From: JAENVT01 sp031370745
GTDB taxonomy: Bacteria > Actinomycetota > Acidimicrobiia > Acidimicrobiales > Ilumatobacteraceae
Direction of reading: 5' to 3'
DNA: 10,487 bases
NCBI GenBank assembly: GCA_031370745.1
Contig: JANMQX010000270.1
Coordinates: forward strand, 1-10,487
Under the pieces are notes generated by a model. The model saw only the letters and a program-made list of their open reading frames with translations, did not search any database and had not been told where the DNA came from. This document shows positions 1-6,122 of the stretch, in pieces. The position numbers and the translations under genes are program-made. Position 1 is the first letter of the stretch, and the number at the start of each line of letters is the position of its first letter.

Positions 1-1697
1 CGATGCAGCAACTCGTGGCGGTCGCTGCCCGGTTGCACATCGCCCGAGAACAACTCCCCGTAGATCGCCCGACGATCTTCGTCGAGCGAATCGATCTCGT
101 TGGAGTGTGACGTCTGCGGTCGGGCGACCAGGCCCCGGACGATGTCGCTCAGTGTCCGCGACTTGGCCTGCTCACCCACCCTGAGAACATCCGATGCGGA
201 TGCCCCTCTGGACACCAGCACGTCAACAAGGTCCTCGTACGGTGATTCGCCGTCATCGAAGAAATGGGTGAGCGTTGTCTCATGTCTCAGCCCGCCGCGC
301 AGTTCCTCGGTCTCGGCGACTGCCGTGCGGAGAACAACTTCCGCCTCAGCGAAATGGCCGATGCTTGCGAGGTGGCGACCCAATGCGTGATGGGCCGCGG
401 CAGACAACGGAGCGAGTGCGAGTCGGTCGGCAGCCCTGCACAGGGCACGATACGTCGCCGTTGGATCATCGTTGACGGTCAGGTCTGCAACCAGCAGCCG
501 GGCACGTAGGTGTGCTGGGGATGCATCCGGAGCGAGTCCCACGGCTTGCTCCGCGTACGCCGTGGCTGCGCTGCGGTTTCCCAACGCCCTTTCGAGTAGT
601 GCCTGGTCGATCAGCACTCCCGCTCGCCAGGCCGATTGCCCGGAGCGCGCGAAGCGGTCGGCGGCCTCGGCAAGCGCCGCCTCGGCCTCGACGTAGCTCC
701 CCATCGCCGCCAGCACGACTCCGAGACCCCACTGCGCCCTTGCTCGTTCGATCGCCAGGTCGCGTTGGTCGAGGAACGAGAGCGCTTCGGCGAAGCTGCT
801 GTGTGCTTCCGGCCAGAGGTGTAGCGCAGAATAGGCCCGAGCGGCAGTGAGCTGGCGAACATGTTGGCCGACGGGCGACGAGATATCGTCGAGGGCGTCG
901 TTCGCCTCACCAAGGGCATCGAGGCACGACTGGTATTCACCCCGGTGAAGATGTACCTCGGCGACGTTGGTGAGCGCCATGGCGAGCAGTGCCCTGAACT
1001 CTCCATCGCGGAACGTCGAGGCGGCCCGAGTGAGCGCGGCGAGCGCATCCGCGTGCTGCCCGAGAGCCAGCAGCACCAATCCACGGTCGTAGGCGACTTC
1101 GGCCAAGGCGCGCGTGGCTCCGACTCCGGCATAACCGAGCTCGGCTGAGCCGTAGTGGTCGAGCGCTGCGTCGAACTGCCCGGTCAGCTCGAGGCAAAGG
1201 CCCGAGTTCTGGTGCGCGGCGGCGAGGAGTTCGACTATCGCCGGGTCGCTGGCTGCGGCGTTGAGCTCCGTATCGTCGAGGATCTCCCGACAACTGGACA
1301 AGGCGTCGGCGTGACGGCCGATCTCGTTCAACACCTGGGCACGACCGAGGTTGGTCCGCAGGCCTTCCGTCCGGCGCCCGAGGTCGTCGAAGCCATCACG
1401 AGCCTGGTCGATCAGATCCAACGCGATGTGCATCTCGCCTGCCGCTGCTTTGGCCTGCGCCATCAGATACGTGGCACGCGGTACGGCCAGTGGTGCGTCA
1501 GCCGGTACTGCGCACTCACGGACCAGTTGGGCGAGAAGTACACCGATCTCGGGGTCGTCGCGGACGAGTGCACCCGCCTGGTCGAGAACCTCGTCCAGGC
1601 CTTGGGCGTCGAGCAGACCGAGCGCGGTGAGCTCTGCGACCGCCTCCCGCCGAGCAAGGCCTGCGAGTCGTCGGGCGGCGTCGCGATCGAGGCTCAT
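1..1697 (-). CDS. TPR-repeat protein of the TPR-CHAT type (partial, C-terminus beyond window)
   Basis: The frame is open for 565 codons from ATG 1697 to the left edge without a stop, so the gene is 3'-truncated by the window. The start overlaps the stop of the sigma factor gene (ATGA), which implies translational coupling. Residues about 75-460 are Ala/Leu-rich helical hairpins typical of TPR repeats (for example LNEIGRHADALSSC at 123-136, GLVLLALGQHADALAALTRA at 206-225, LGVVLAAMGSYVEAEAALAE at 325-344). After the repeats come RHETTLTHFF (471-480), SPYEDLVDVL (485-494) and GEQAKSRTLSDIV (508-520). This is the linker seen in CHAT-domain proteins just before the caspase-like protease. I therefore infer a CHAT domain with a His/Cys dyad past the left edge, but neither catalytic residue is visible. 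TPRs in this family usually serve as sensor or docking modules. No signal peptide or membrane segment is seen, so the protein should be cytosolic. Sure about TPR, fairly sure about CHAT. Confidence 0.85.
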   Translation of the reverse strand, partial: MSLDRDAARRLAGLARREAVAELTALGLLDAQGLDEVLDQAGALVRDDPEIGVLLAQLVRECAVPADAPLAVPRATYLMAQAKAAAGEMHIALDLIDQARDGFDDLGRRTEGLRTNLGRAQVLNEIGRHADALSSCREILDDTELNAAASDPAIVELLAAAHQNSGLCLELTGQFDAALDHYGSAELGYAGVGATRALAEVAYDRGLVLLALGQHADALAALTRAASTFRDGEFRALLAMALTNVAEVHLHRGEYQSCLDALGEANDALDDISSPVGQHVRQLTAARAYSALHLWPEAHSSFAEALSFLDQRDLAIERARAQWGLGVVLAAMGSYVEAEAALAEAADRFARSGQSAWRAGVLIDQALLERALGNRSAATAYAEQAVGLAPDASPAHLRARLLVADLTVNDDPTATYRALCRAADRLALAPLSAAAHHALGRHLASIGHFAEAEVVLRTAVAETEELRGGLRHETTLTHFFDDGESPYEDLVDVLVSRGASASDVLRVGEQAKSRTLSDIVRGLVARPQTSHSNEIDSLDEDRRAIYGELFSGDVQPGSDRHELLH

Positions 1698-2233
1698 TCG
1701 TCCTGAAGGTCCTCGAGGAGCGAGCGGAGCTTGTCGAGGCATCGTGCCCGGGTTGGGCCGACGCTGCCGACCGGGATGCCGAACTCCGCGGCAACCGCGG
1801 TGTAGGCGGGTGTCTCCTCGCTGAAGTACAGCGAGGTCAGCAGGTCGCGGCAGCGCCGATCCATCTGGGCCAATCCCTGGTGGACCCATTCGAGATTCTC
1901 GGCCTGAGAGATGACCGAATCCTCGGTCGATAGGCGATCGAGCCGGTCGTCGGTGACCGGCGGTTCACGACGCCGACGTTCAATGAGCCGCCACGTCTGT
2001 CGTCTGGCAACAGTGCCCAGCCAGGCACCGAGCCGCTCCTCGTCGGCGATCGATCCGAGGCTGCGAATCAGGGCCGAGAAGGTCGCTTGGGCCACGTCGT
2101 CGGCATCGCCGCGCGACAGGCCGAAGTTGAGTGGAATCGAATAGACGAGTCGCTCGTATCGCTCCAGCAGCGTTTCCCACGCCTTGCGGTCGCCGCTCTG
2201 GCAGGCGCGAAGCAAAGATTGGTCCTGCCTCAT
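1694..2233 (-). CDS. ECF-type sigma-70 family RNA polymerase sigma factor
   Basis: The 179-residue protein has ECF sigma layout. Region 2 spans about residues 5-88: the core-binding and -10 recognition helices include DADDVAQATFSALI at 43-56 and WLGTVARRQTW at 71-81. Region 4 spans about 113-175, with LDKLRSLL closing it and PVGSVGPTRARCLDKL at 154-169 in the -35-binding helix-turn-helix. I chose ATG 2233 because homologous sequence begins with MRQDQSLLRAC and GGGAA lies about 6 nt upstream. In-frame ATGs at 2245 and 2284 would only add a non-conserved Arg-rich tail. It follows the S8 protease by 116 bp and overlaps the TPR-CHAT gene by 4 bp. It probably transcribes its own cassette, as ECF factors often do. 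The likely partner is the anti-sigma-like protein encoded at the head of the cassette, not a classical membrane anti-sigma factor. Confidence 0.93.
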   Translation of the reverse strand: MRQDQSLLRACQSGDRKAWETLLERYERLVYSIPLNFGLSRGDADDVAQATFSALIRSLGSIADEERLGAWLGTVARRQTWRLIERRRREPPVTDDRLDRLSTEDSVISQAENLEWVHQGLAQMDRRCRDLLTSLYFSEETPAYTAVAAEFGIPVGSVGPTRARCLDKLRSLLEDLQDE

Positions 2234-2349
2234 CCGTGTTCCCATCGCGCGCGCCCGAGGTTGGACACACACCCTACACGGCATGGTTGCGTCGGGCCAG
2301 GTCGCCAGCGTCGACGGGCGATCTCGCTCCCTGGCGGCGCGTGTCGAAC

Positions 2350-3609
2350 TCAGACGAGTCGCAGGCTGGCGAGCAGGTCGATGCGGCCGGCCCCGACGAG
2401 GCCCGCCAACGACGGATTGCCCGCGTCGATGGATCGGGCTCCGCCTGAGATGGCCGCAGACGTCGCCGCGGGCGACAGGTACGGGTTTCGGGCGAGGAGC
2501 AGTGCAGCCTCACCGGCGACCCACGGGGTGGCCATCGATGTTCCGCTGTTGGAGGCGTAGCTGTCGGCAGGAAAAGCGTACGAGCTGTGGATGTTCTCGC
2601 CGGGGGCGACGACATCGACCCAGCGACCGAAGTTGGAGAACGTCGAGACGACGTCGCCAGCACCCACCGAGCCAACGGCGATCGCCCCGGCCGCGGCAGC
2701 TGGATACATCGTGCGATCCTTGCCATCGTTGCCAGCGGCGGCGACGACGAGCACTCCGGCGGCCGTGACGGCCTGTACGGCGTCGCGCAGCACACCGGGA
2801 GAGCCGTGGGTGCCGAGGCTCATGTTGATGACCTTTGCGCCGTGCTGCGCAGCCCAGAACATTCCCTCGGCGGCGTTCCACGTGGTGCCCGAGCCGTCGT
2901 CGTCGAGAATGCGAACCGGCATGATCTTGGCGGACGGCGCGACCTGGTGAACGATGCCGGCGACGTGTGTGCCGTGACCAATGCCCTCGTCGATCAGGCC
3001 ATCACCGTCGTCGTCCAGGCCGTTGCGGGTTTCGGCCGGGTGTGCATCGCCATCGACGAGGTCGATGCCGGGAACCAGGCTTGCGTTCAACAGCGAGTGC
3101 GGCTGGGGATCGAGCTGCACACCTGTGTCGAGCACTGCGACGATGACGCCGCTCCCGGTCGACAACTGCTGAGCAGCAGCGAGATTGACGGCGGGTGCGG
3201 CGTACTGCGCGGACCCGGGCACCGGTTCGCCGTCGGTCCAGGCGTAGATCCGCCAGGCGTAGATCCGAGCCAGGTCGACTTCGGGCGGCGACATCGTTCT
3301 GTTCGCCACCACCGAGGTGACTCCGGGGATCGCGCCGACCCGAGTTCCGATCGCTGTGGGATCTGCGCCTGCGGGAATGTTGAGGAGGTACGACCCCGGG
3401 ATCCCGCTGGAGGTAGCGGCGGTCGTTGTGCCCACGGCGGTGTCGACTGCCTCGATGGTGACCACGGCCGGATCGAGGCGGACGATGAGTTGCGTTGCGG
3501 CGACGAAGTCGCCGCCGATCGGACCCGCTGCCCGACTTGCCGAATATGAGCCGATGGTCGACGCCAGGATTGCAATGACTAGGACGGGGGAGAATCGGCG
3601 ACGTGACAT
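2350..3609 (-). CDS. Secreted S8 family (subtilisin-like) serine protease
   Basis: A 419-residue protease with the complete subtilisin catalytic set: Asp161 (VAVLDTGV), His212 (GHGTHVAG), oxyanion Asn294 (AAAGNDG) and Ser358 (NSGTSMATPWVAG). An N-terminal signal peptide (RRR, then a hydrophobic stretch ending near SASRAAG, about residue 29) sends it across the membrane. Residues about 35-110 look like an inhibitor-I9-type propeptide, then comes a linker with a doubled RIYAW. Between Asp and His sits NGLDDDGDGLIDEG (196-209), an acidic DxDxDG loop likely to bind calcium. There is no obvious C-terminal sorting or membrane anchor, so it should be released or loosely cell-associated. GGAG precedes ATG 3609 by about 7 nt. 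The gene lies 18 bp after the anti-sigma-like gene and upstream of the sigma factor, so it is part of the same transcription unit. The substrate is not evident. Confidence 0.95.
   Translation of the reverse strand: MSRRRFSPVLVIAILASTIGSYSASRAAGPIGGDFVAATQLIVRLDPAVVTIEAVDTAVGTTTAATSSGIPGSYLLNIPAGADPTAIGTRVGAIPGVTSVVANRTMSPPEVDLARIYAWRIYAWTDGEPVPGSAQYAAPAVNLAAAQQLSTGSGVIVAVLDTGVQLDPQPHSLLNASLVPGIDLVDGDAHPAETRNGLDDDGDGLIDEGIGHGTHVAGIVHQVAPSAKIMPVRILDDDGSGTTWNAAEGMFWAAQHGAKVINMSLGTHGSPGVLRDAVQAVTAAGVLVVAAAGNDGKDRTMYPAAAAGAIAVGSVGAGDVVSTFSNFGRWVDVVAPGENIHSSYAFPADSYASNSGTSMATPWVAGEAALLLARNPYLSPAATSAAISGGARSIDAGNPSLAGLVGAGRIDLLASLRLV
3238..3267. repeat. Perfect 15-bp tandem duplication inside the S8 protease gene
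   Basis: The unit CCAGGCGTAGATCCG occurs twice back to back (3238-3252 and 3253-3267). On the minus strand it encodes RIYAW-RIYAW (protease residues 115-124) in the linker between the propeptide and the catalytic domain. It is in frame and leaves the gene intact. Confidence 0.9.
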
Positions 3610-3627
3610 GTGGAGCTCCGGGTTTCG

Positions 3628-4260
3628 CTATGTCGTGCCGTGGGGGGCAGAACCGGCAGGATCGAGATATGGGGTGAGGTCGAGGTGGATGTTCTGCGCC
3701 GTCGTGGTAATCGACAACTGCGCCGCCATCGGTACGGGGATGGTCGTGGAGAACTCGCCGTTCCCATCGGTCTCGAACTCGGCGACGGATCCGTCTCCGG
3801 TCAGCGAGATGGCAGCGACCGCGTCATCGGCCAACAGCTGACCAGAGACGCGGAGGGCATCAGCGATGAACTCCAATTCGATCGTGATGTCGGTGTCGTC
3901 GCCGGCGCCGAACAGGAGTTGGCGTTTCGCGTCGAGAGCCACACCACGAGCTCCTGCAAAGCTCGGACCAGCTGTGACATCGCGGATCAGCTTGGCGACG
4001 ATTTCGAGGAACTGACCGACAGCGGTGCTCGTGGGTCGGGGCTCGGGGAGCAGTCTGGTGAGCATTGTGTGCGTCGACGCCGGAGCGGGCACCAGCGTTG
4101 TGCGCTCGGACATGGATCGAAAGTTGCGCACCCACTGATGCTCGGCACTGAACTCCGGATCGGCTTCGATCTCGGCGTTGACTCGCACCACTTCATCGTG
4201 GCTCAGGCGACCTTCGACGAGGTCGAGGAGTTGTTCGAGTTTGTCTTGTTGTGTTGTCAT
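3628..4260 (-). CDS. Soluble anti-sigma-like protein, first gene of the sigma/protease cassette
   Basis: A 210-residue acidic protein with no signal peptide and no membrane helix. Residues 6-50 (DKLEQLLDLVEGRLSHDEVV then a run of helical residues) resemble the small helical N-terminus of anti-sigma factors, but the HxxxCxxC zinc motif is absent and the protein has no cysteine at all. Residues about 110-195 (RQLLFGAG, DDTDITIELE, LRVSGQLL, VAAISLTGDGSVAEFETDG, GEFSTTIPV) look like a beta-sandwich domain. Similar sequences, as far as I remember, sit beside sigma factors in other bacteria. GGGAG lies about 7 nt before ATG 4260. The gene leads the operon, 18 bp ahead of the secreted protease. My inference is a cytosolic partner or inhibitor of the downstream ECF sigma factor. 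It could instead be a protease substrate or an adaptor, and binding to sigma is not shown by sequence alone. Confidence 0.75.
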   Translation of the reverse strand: MTTQQDKLEQLLDLVEGRLSHDEVVRVNAEIEADPEFSAEHQWVRNFRSMSERTTLVPAPASTHTMLTRLLPEPRPTSTAVGQFLEIVAKLIRDVTAGPSFAGARGVALDAKRQLLFGAGDDTDITIELEFIADALRVSGQLLADDAVAAISLTGDGSVAEFETDGNGEFSTTIPVPMAAQLSITTTAQNIHLDLTPYLDPAGSAPHGTT

Positions 4261-4342
4261 CGTGGGCTCCCGCGTTCGACCGTTGCTTCGAACGAGTCAG
4301 TGCGTCGACGGGACCACGGAAATACATGGATCGTCACCTCCA

Positions 4343-4371
4343 ACTATGAGGTGGGCGCCGGGCGGATACAA
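4343..4371 (-). promoter_or_regulatory. Possible promoter of the anti-sigma-like/S8/sigma/TPR cassette
   Basis: On the minus strand TTGTAT (4371-4366) is followed after 17 bp by CATAGT (4348-4343). This would start transcription near 4336 and give a leader of about 75 nt. The match is only moderate, and the ECF factor may use another, unrecognised promoter here. Confidence 0.3.
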
Positions 4372-4509
4372 CACGACGATGGTGCTACGACCATTGGGCG
4401 TGTTCCATGCGTATTTCGCCGCCTTGCGGCCGCACTGTTTCCTTCAACTCGGAGCGCAGCATCGAAGGTTCCGGGTGATCGACGGCCGTCCCCGGTCCAC
4501 CCGGTTTCC

Positions 4510-4548
4510 CTTTGGAGCCCGCCCACCCGTCCCGGGCGGGCTCCAAAG
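4510..4548. repeat. Perfect 15-bp inverted repeat (hairpin) upstream of the secreted-protein gene
   Basis: The arms CTTTGGAGCCCGCCC (4510-4524) and GGGCGGGCTCCAAAG (4534-4548) are exact reverse complements with a 9-nt loop. The stem is strong and GC-rich. No T-tract follows on either strand. Position 62 bp before a start codon, between divergent genes, fits a leader hairpin, an attenuator, a terminator of an unseen short transcript, or a protein-binding palindrome. Confidence 0.85.
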
Positions 4549-4609
4549 AGTTCCGTTCGTCCGGAGCCGACTCGTGGTCAACACCGATCTCTACCCGAAA
4601 GGCACTTCA

Positions 4610-5098
4610 ATGAAGACCTTCAAGACGTTCGTCACGACTCTCCTCGCCGCCGCTCTCTGCTTCGTCCTCGTCCCGTCGTCGATGAGTTCCGCCAGTGGCG
4701 GCGGCGGCGGTGGGACCGTCGCTGGCAAGTGCGGCATCATCACGTCGATCTCGGCGTCGACGGTGCGGTTGAGTGCCAGCGGAAGTGGCTACACAGCGAG
4801 CCCACTGCAAATCAGAGGTGATGTCTTCAACTGCTCGATCTATCTGCAGTCGTACTGGATCGATTTCGACGAGCCGACGAACGTCATCGCCACCTGCACG
4901 GCGTCGTTCTCCTTGTTCAACGCCTTGTTGTTGAGCTCCGGTTCGACGCAGGGCTTCACGACGTCGACGAACATCGCCCCGACCGGGCTGACCAGCACTG
5001 CTGGTTGCATCGGCACGCACACCGTCCGGGCAGTGCTTCGCAGCCGCACCGATGGCACCGTGCTCTCGACGGTGTTCGTGAGCTACACGGTCGCTTAG
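4610..5098 (+). CDS. Small secreted four-cysteine protein of unknown function
   Basis: I do not recognise a family. The 162-residue protein starts at ATG 4610 with AAAGG about 8 nt upstream. The reading frame stays open further 5', but that upstream part is non-coding. It begins MKTFKTF followed by a hydrophobic core (residues 8-22) and a SSMSSASG cleavage region near residue 29, a clear Sec signal peptide. A run of six glycines (30-35) forms a flexible spacer. The mature part is Ser/Thr-rich with alternating hydrophobic residues, suggesting a beta-sandwich. Four cysteines (C41, C75, C96, C133) could form two disulfides. No catalytic motif, LPxTG anchor or C-terminal membrane helix is visible, so it is probably released. 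It is divergent from the protease cassette. It could be a substrate of the S8 protease or an unrelated exoprotein; the sequence does not decide this. Confidence 0.85.
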   Translation: MKTFKTFVTTLLAAALCFVLVPSSMSSASGGGGGGTVAGKCGIITSISASTVRLSASGSGYTASPLQIRGDVFNCSIYLQSYWIDFDEPTNVIATCTASFSLFNALLLSSGSTQGFTTSTNIAPTGLTSTAGCIGTHTVRAVLRSRTDGTVLSTVFVSYTVA

Positions 5099-5128
5099 GG
5101 TTCTCCCCACGAAGGATCTGAAGGTTGC

Positions 5129-5473
5129 TCACCCGGTGCCCGTGGTGGGACTCTCTTCGACGGCAGTCTCGGTCACATCGGTGAACAGGATGGTGAGTCC
5201 GCCGGTGGCGATCGGGAACGCAGCGTGGAACAGGGCGCCGGCCTGCTCGGTTGCGACGGCCGTGGATGCTGCGGTGTAGTCGTCGAAGGTCAGATCGAGG
5301 ATGCGCCATGCAGGGGTGGGAGTGCCGTCCTCCTTGGGCCAGGCTTTGGCTTGCTCGATGCGCCGCACGCCTGGGATGGCTCGCGCTAGTTGGAGTTGCT
5401 GCTCGGCGTAGGCGGTCTCGAAGGCGTCGGGGTCGGCCGGGTTGCCGTAGAGGAAGGTGATCTTGGTGGTCAT
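5129..5473 (-). CDS. EthD family protein
   Basis: A 114-residue protein with the EthD/dimeric alpha-beta barrel pattern: an opening strand TKITFLYGNPADPDAFETAY (3-22) including the NPADPDAF turn, then QLQLARAIPGVRRIE (26-40), a strand around AWRILDLTFDDYTAA (55-69) and a closing helix with TEQAGALF. This family forms small homodimers with a ligand pocket. Members are often carried next to redox or catabolic enzymes, usually without a proven reaction. ATG 5473 was chosen because AAGGA lies about 8 nt upstream and the domain starts there; the frame is open for another 73 codons upstream but reads as an unrelated Arg/Ser/Pro-rich sequence. It is the last gene of the bestrophin-nitroreductase-EthD unit, 61 bp after the nitroreductase. 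It converges on the secreted-protein gene with only 30 bp between the two stops. The C-terminal tail EESPTTGTG is likely disordered. Confidence 0.88.
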   Translation of the reverse strand: MTTKITFLYGNPADPDAFETAYAEQQLQLARAIPGVRRIEQAKAWPKEDGTPTPAWRILDLTFDDYTAASTAVATEQAGALFHAAFPIATGGLTILFTDVTETAVEESPTTGTG

Positions 5474-5534
5474 GGCAGTTCCTTCTGGGTGGGTTGTGGG
5501 TGCTGAGCGTTCGAAATCCAAGCGGCGTCGTGAG

Positions 5535-6050
5535 TCACCATCGGCCGCGGTGGACCACCTCGACCAGCGGTCGCCGGTCGAGGTGGTTGAGGGGTGTGAG
5601 CGTTCCGGAGGCGGGGTAGCCGAGAGCGAGCAGGTAGGCGCCGCGGTGGGTCTCCGGCACGCCGAGCAACGATCGGCAGCGCTGCTGGTCACCGATCAGT
5701 GCGTGGGCCGATGCGACACCTTGGTCGGAGGCGATGACGGCCATCGCCATCATTGCCTGGCCGAGGTCGAACTCGGCCCAGCGGGCCTTGTCGGGGTCGG
5801 GCTCGATCGGGGTGATCATTGCGATGGTGGCGGCGGATCGGGCGATGTGGCGCGCACCTTGCCAGACGGTGGCGAGGTCGTCGAGGGCGGGATGGCCCGT
5901 GACGAGGACGAAATCCCATGGCTGGCTGTTGAACGCCGACGGCGCTCGCCGGCCGGCATCGAGGATCCGGTCGAGGACGTGGTCGTCGATCGGCCGGTCG
6001 GCGTAGTCGCGGATGTTGCGGCGGGAACGGTAGGCGTCCCAGGTATCCAT
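5535..6050 (-). CDS. Nitroreductase family FMN-dependent oxidoreductase
   Basis: A 171-residue protein matching the nitroreductase family. The N-terminal FMN phosphate-binding motif is SRRNIRDY (9-16), followed by the flavin-contacting loop RRAPSAFNSQPWDFVLV (34-50). ARHIARSAATIAMITPI (66-82) gives the central strand. The family-typical helix is DLGQAMMAMAVIASDQGVAS (95-114), and the C-terminal motif GYPA (144-147) precedes the tail that ends HLDRRPLVEVVH. Family members reduce nitro groups, quinones or related electrophiles with NAD(P)H as homodimers in the cytosol. The exact substrate cannot be read from sequence. ATG 6050 has GGAG about 8 nt upstream. It sits 72 bp after the bestrophin-like gene and 61 bp before EthD on the same strand, so the three are likely co-transcribed under the divergent MarR-PDZ regulator. 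Confidence 0.93.
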   Translation of the reverse strand: MDTWDAYRSRRNIRDYADRPIDDHVLDRILDAGRRAPSAFNSQPWDFVLVTGHPALDDLATVWQGARHIARSAATIAMITPIEPDPDKARWAEFDLGQAMMAMAVIASDQGVASAHALIGDQQRCRSLLGVPETHRGAYLLALGYPASGTLTPLNHLDRRPLVEVVHRGRW

Positions 6051-6122
6051 TGGTGGTGCTCCGATCTGGTTGGTGAGTGGGCGGGAGGCGGCGGCTGGGG
6101 AGCGAATTCGATGGCTCGATGG

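Larger units (their letters stand above)
4261..4609. other. 349-bp divergent intergenic region
   Basis: No credible coding sequence lies here. The long plus-strand frames that cross it are shadows of minus-strand genes. It must hold the promoters of the minus-strand protease/sigma cassette and of the plus-strand secreted protein. Visible elements are a moderate minus-strand promoter (4371-4343), a small inverted repeat ATGGT/ACCAT (4379-4394) and a perfect 15-bp hairpin (4510-4548). I could not see a convincing plus-strand promoter. Confidence 0.7.

Noticed and set aside
2234..2349. Inverted repeat CGCCAG/CTGGCG (2303-2336) between the protease and sigma genes as a terminator
   Set aside because: Only 6-bp arms with a 22-nt loop and no T-tract. 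It is not enough to split the operon, although a separate sigma promoter here cannot be excluded.
2587..3549. 320-codon plus-strand open frame
   Set aside because: It is the antisense shadow of the S8 protease, whose catalytic motifs are complete on the minus strand. The plus-strand translation has no recognisable domain.
4178..4609. Upstream extension of the secreted-protein frame
   Set aside because: The frame is open but overlaps the start of the minus-strand anti-sigma-like gene and the hairpin. The signal peptide and ribosome site mark ATG 4610 as the start.
3610..4821. 403-codon plus-strand open frame
   Set aside because: It crosses the anti-sigma-like gene in antisense, the intergenic region and part of the secreted-protein gene in the wrong frame, with biased Arg/Gly composition. 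A high-GC artefact.
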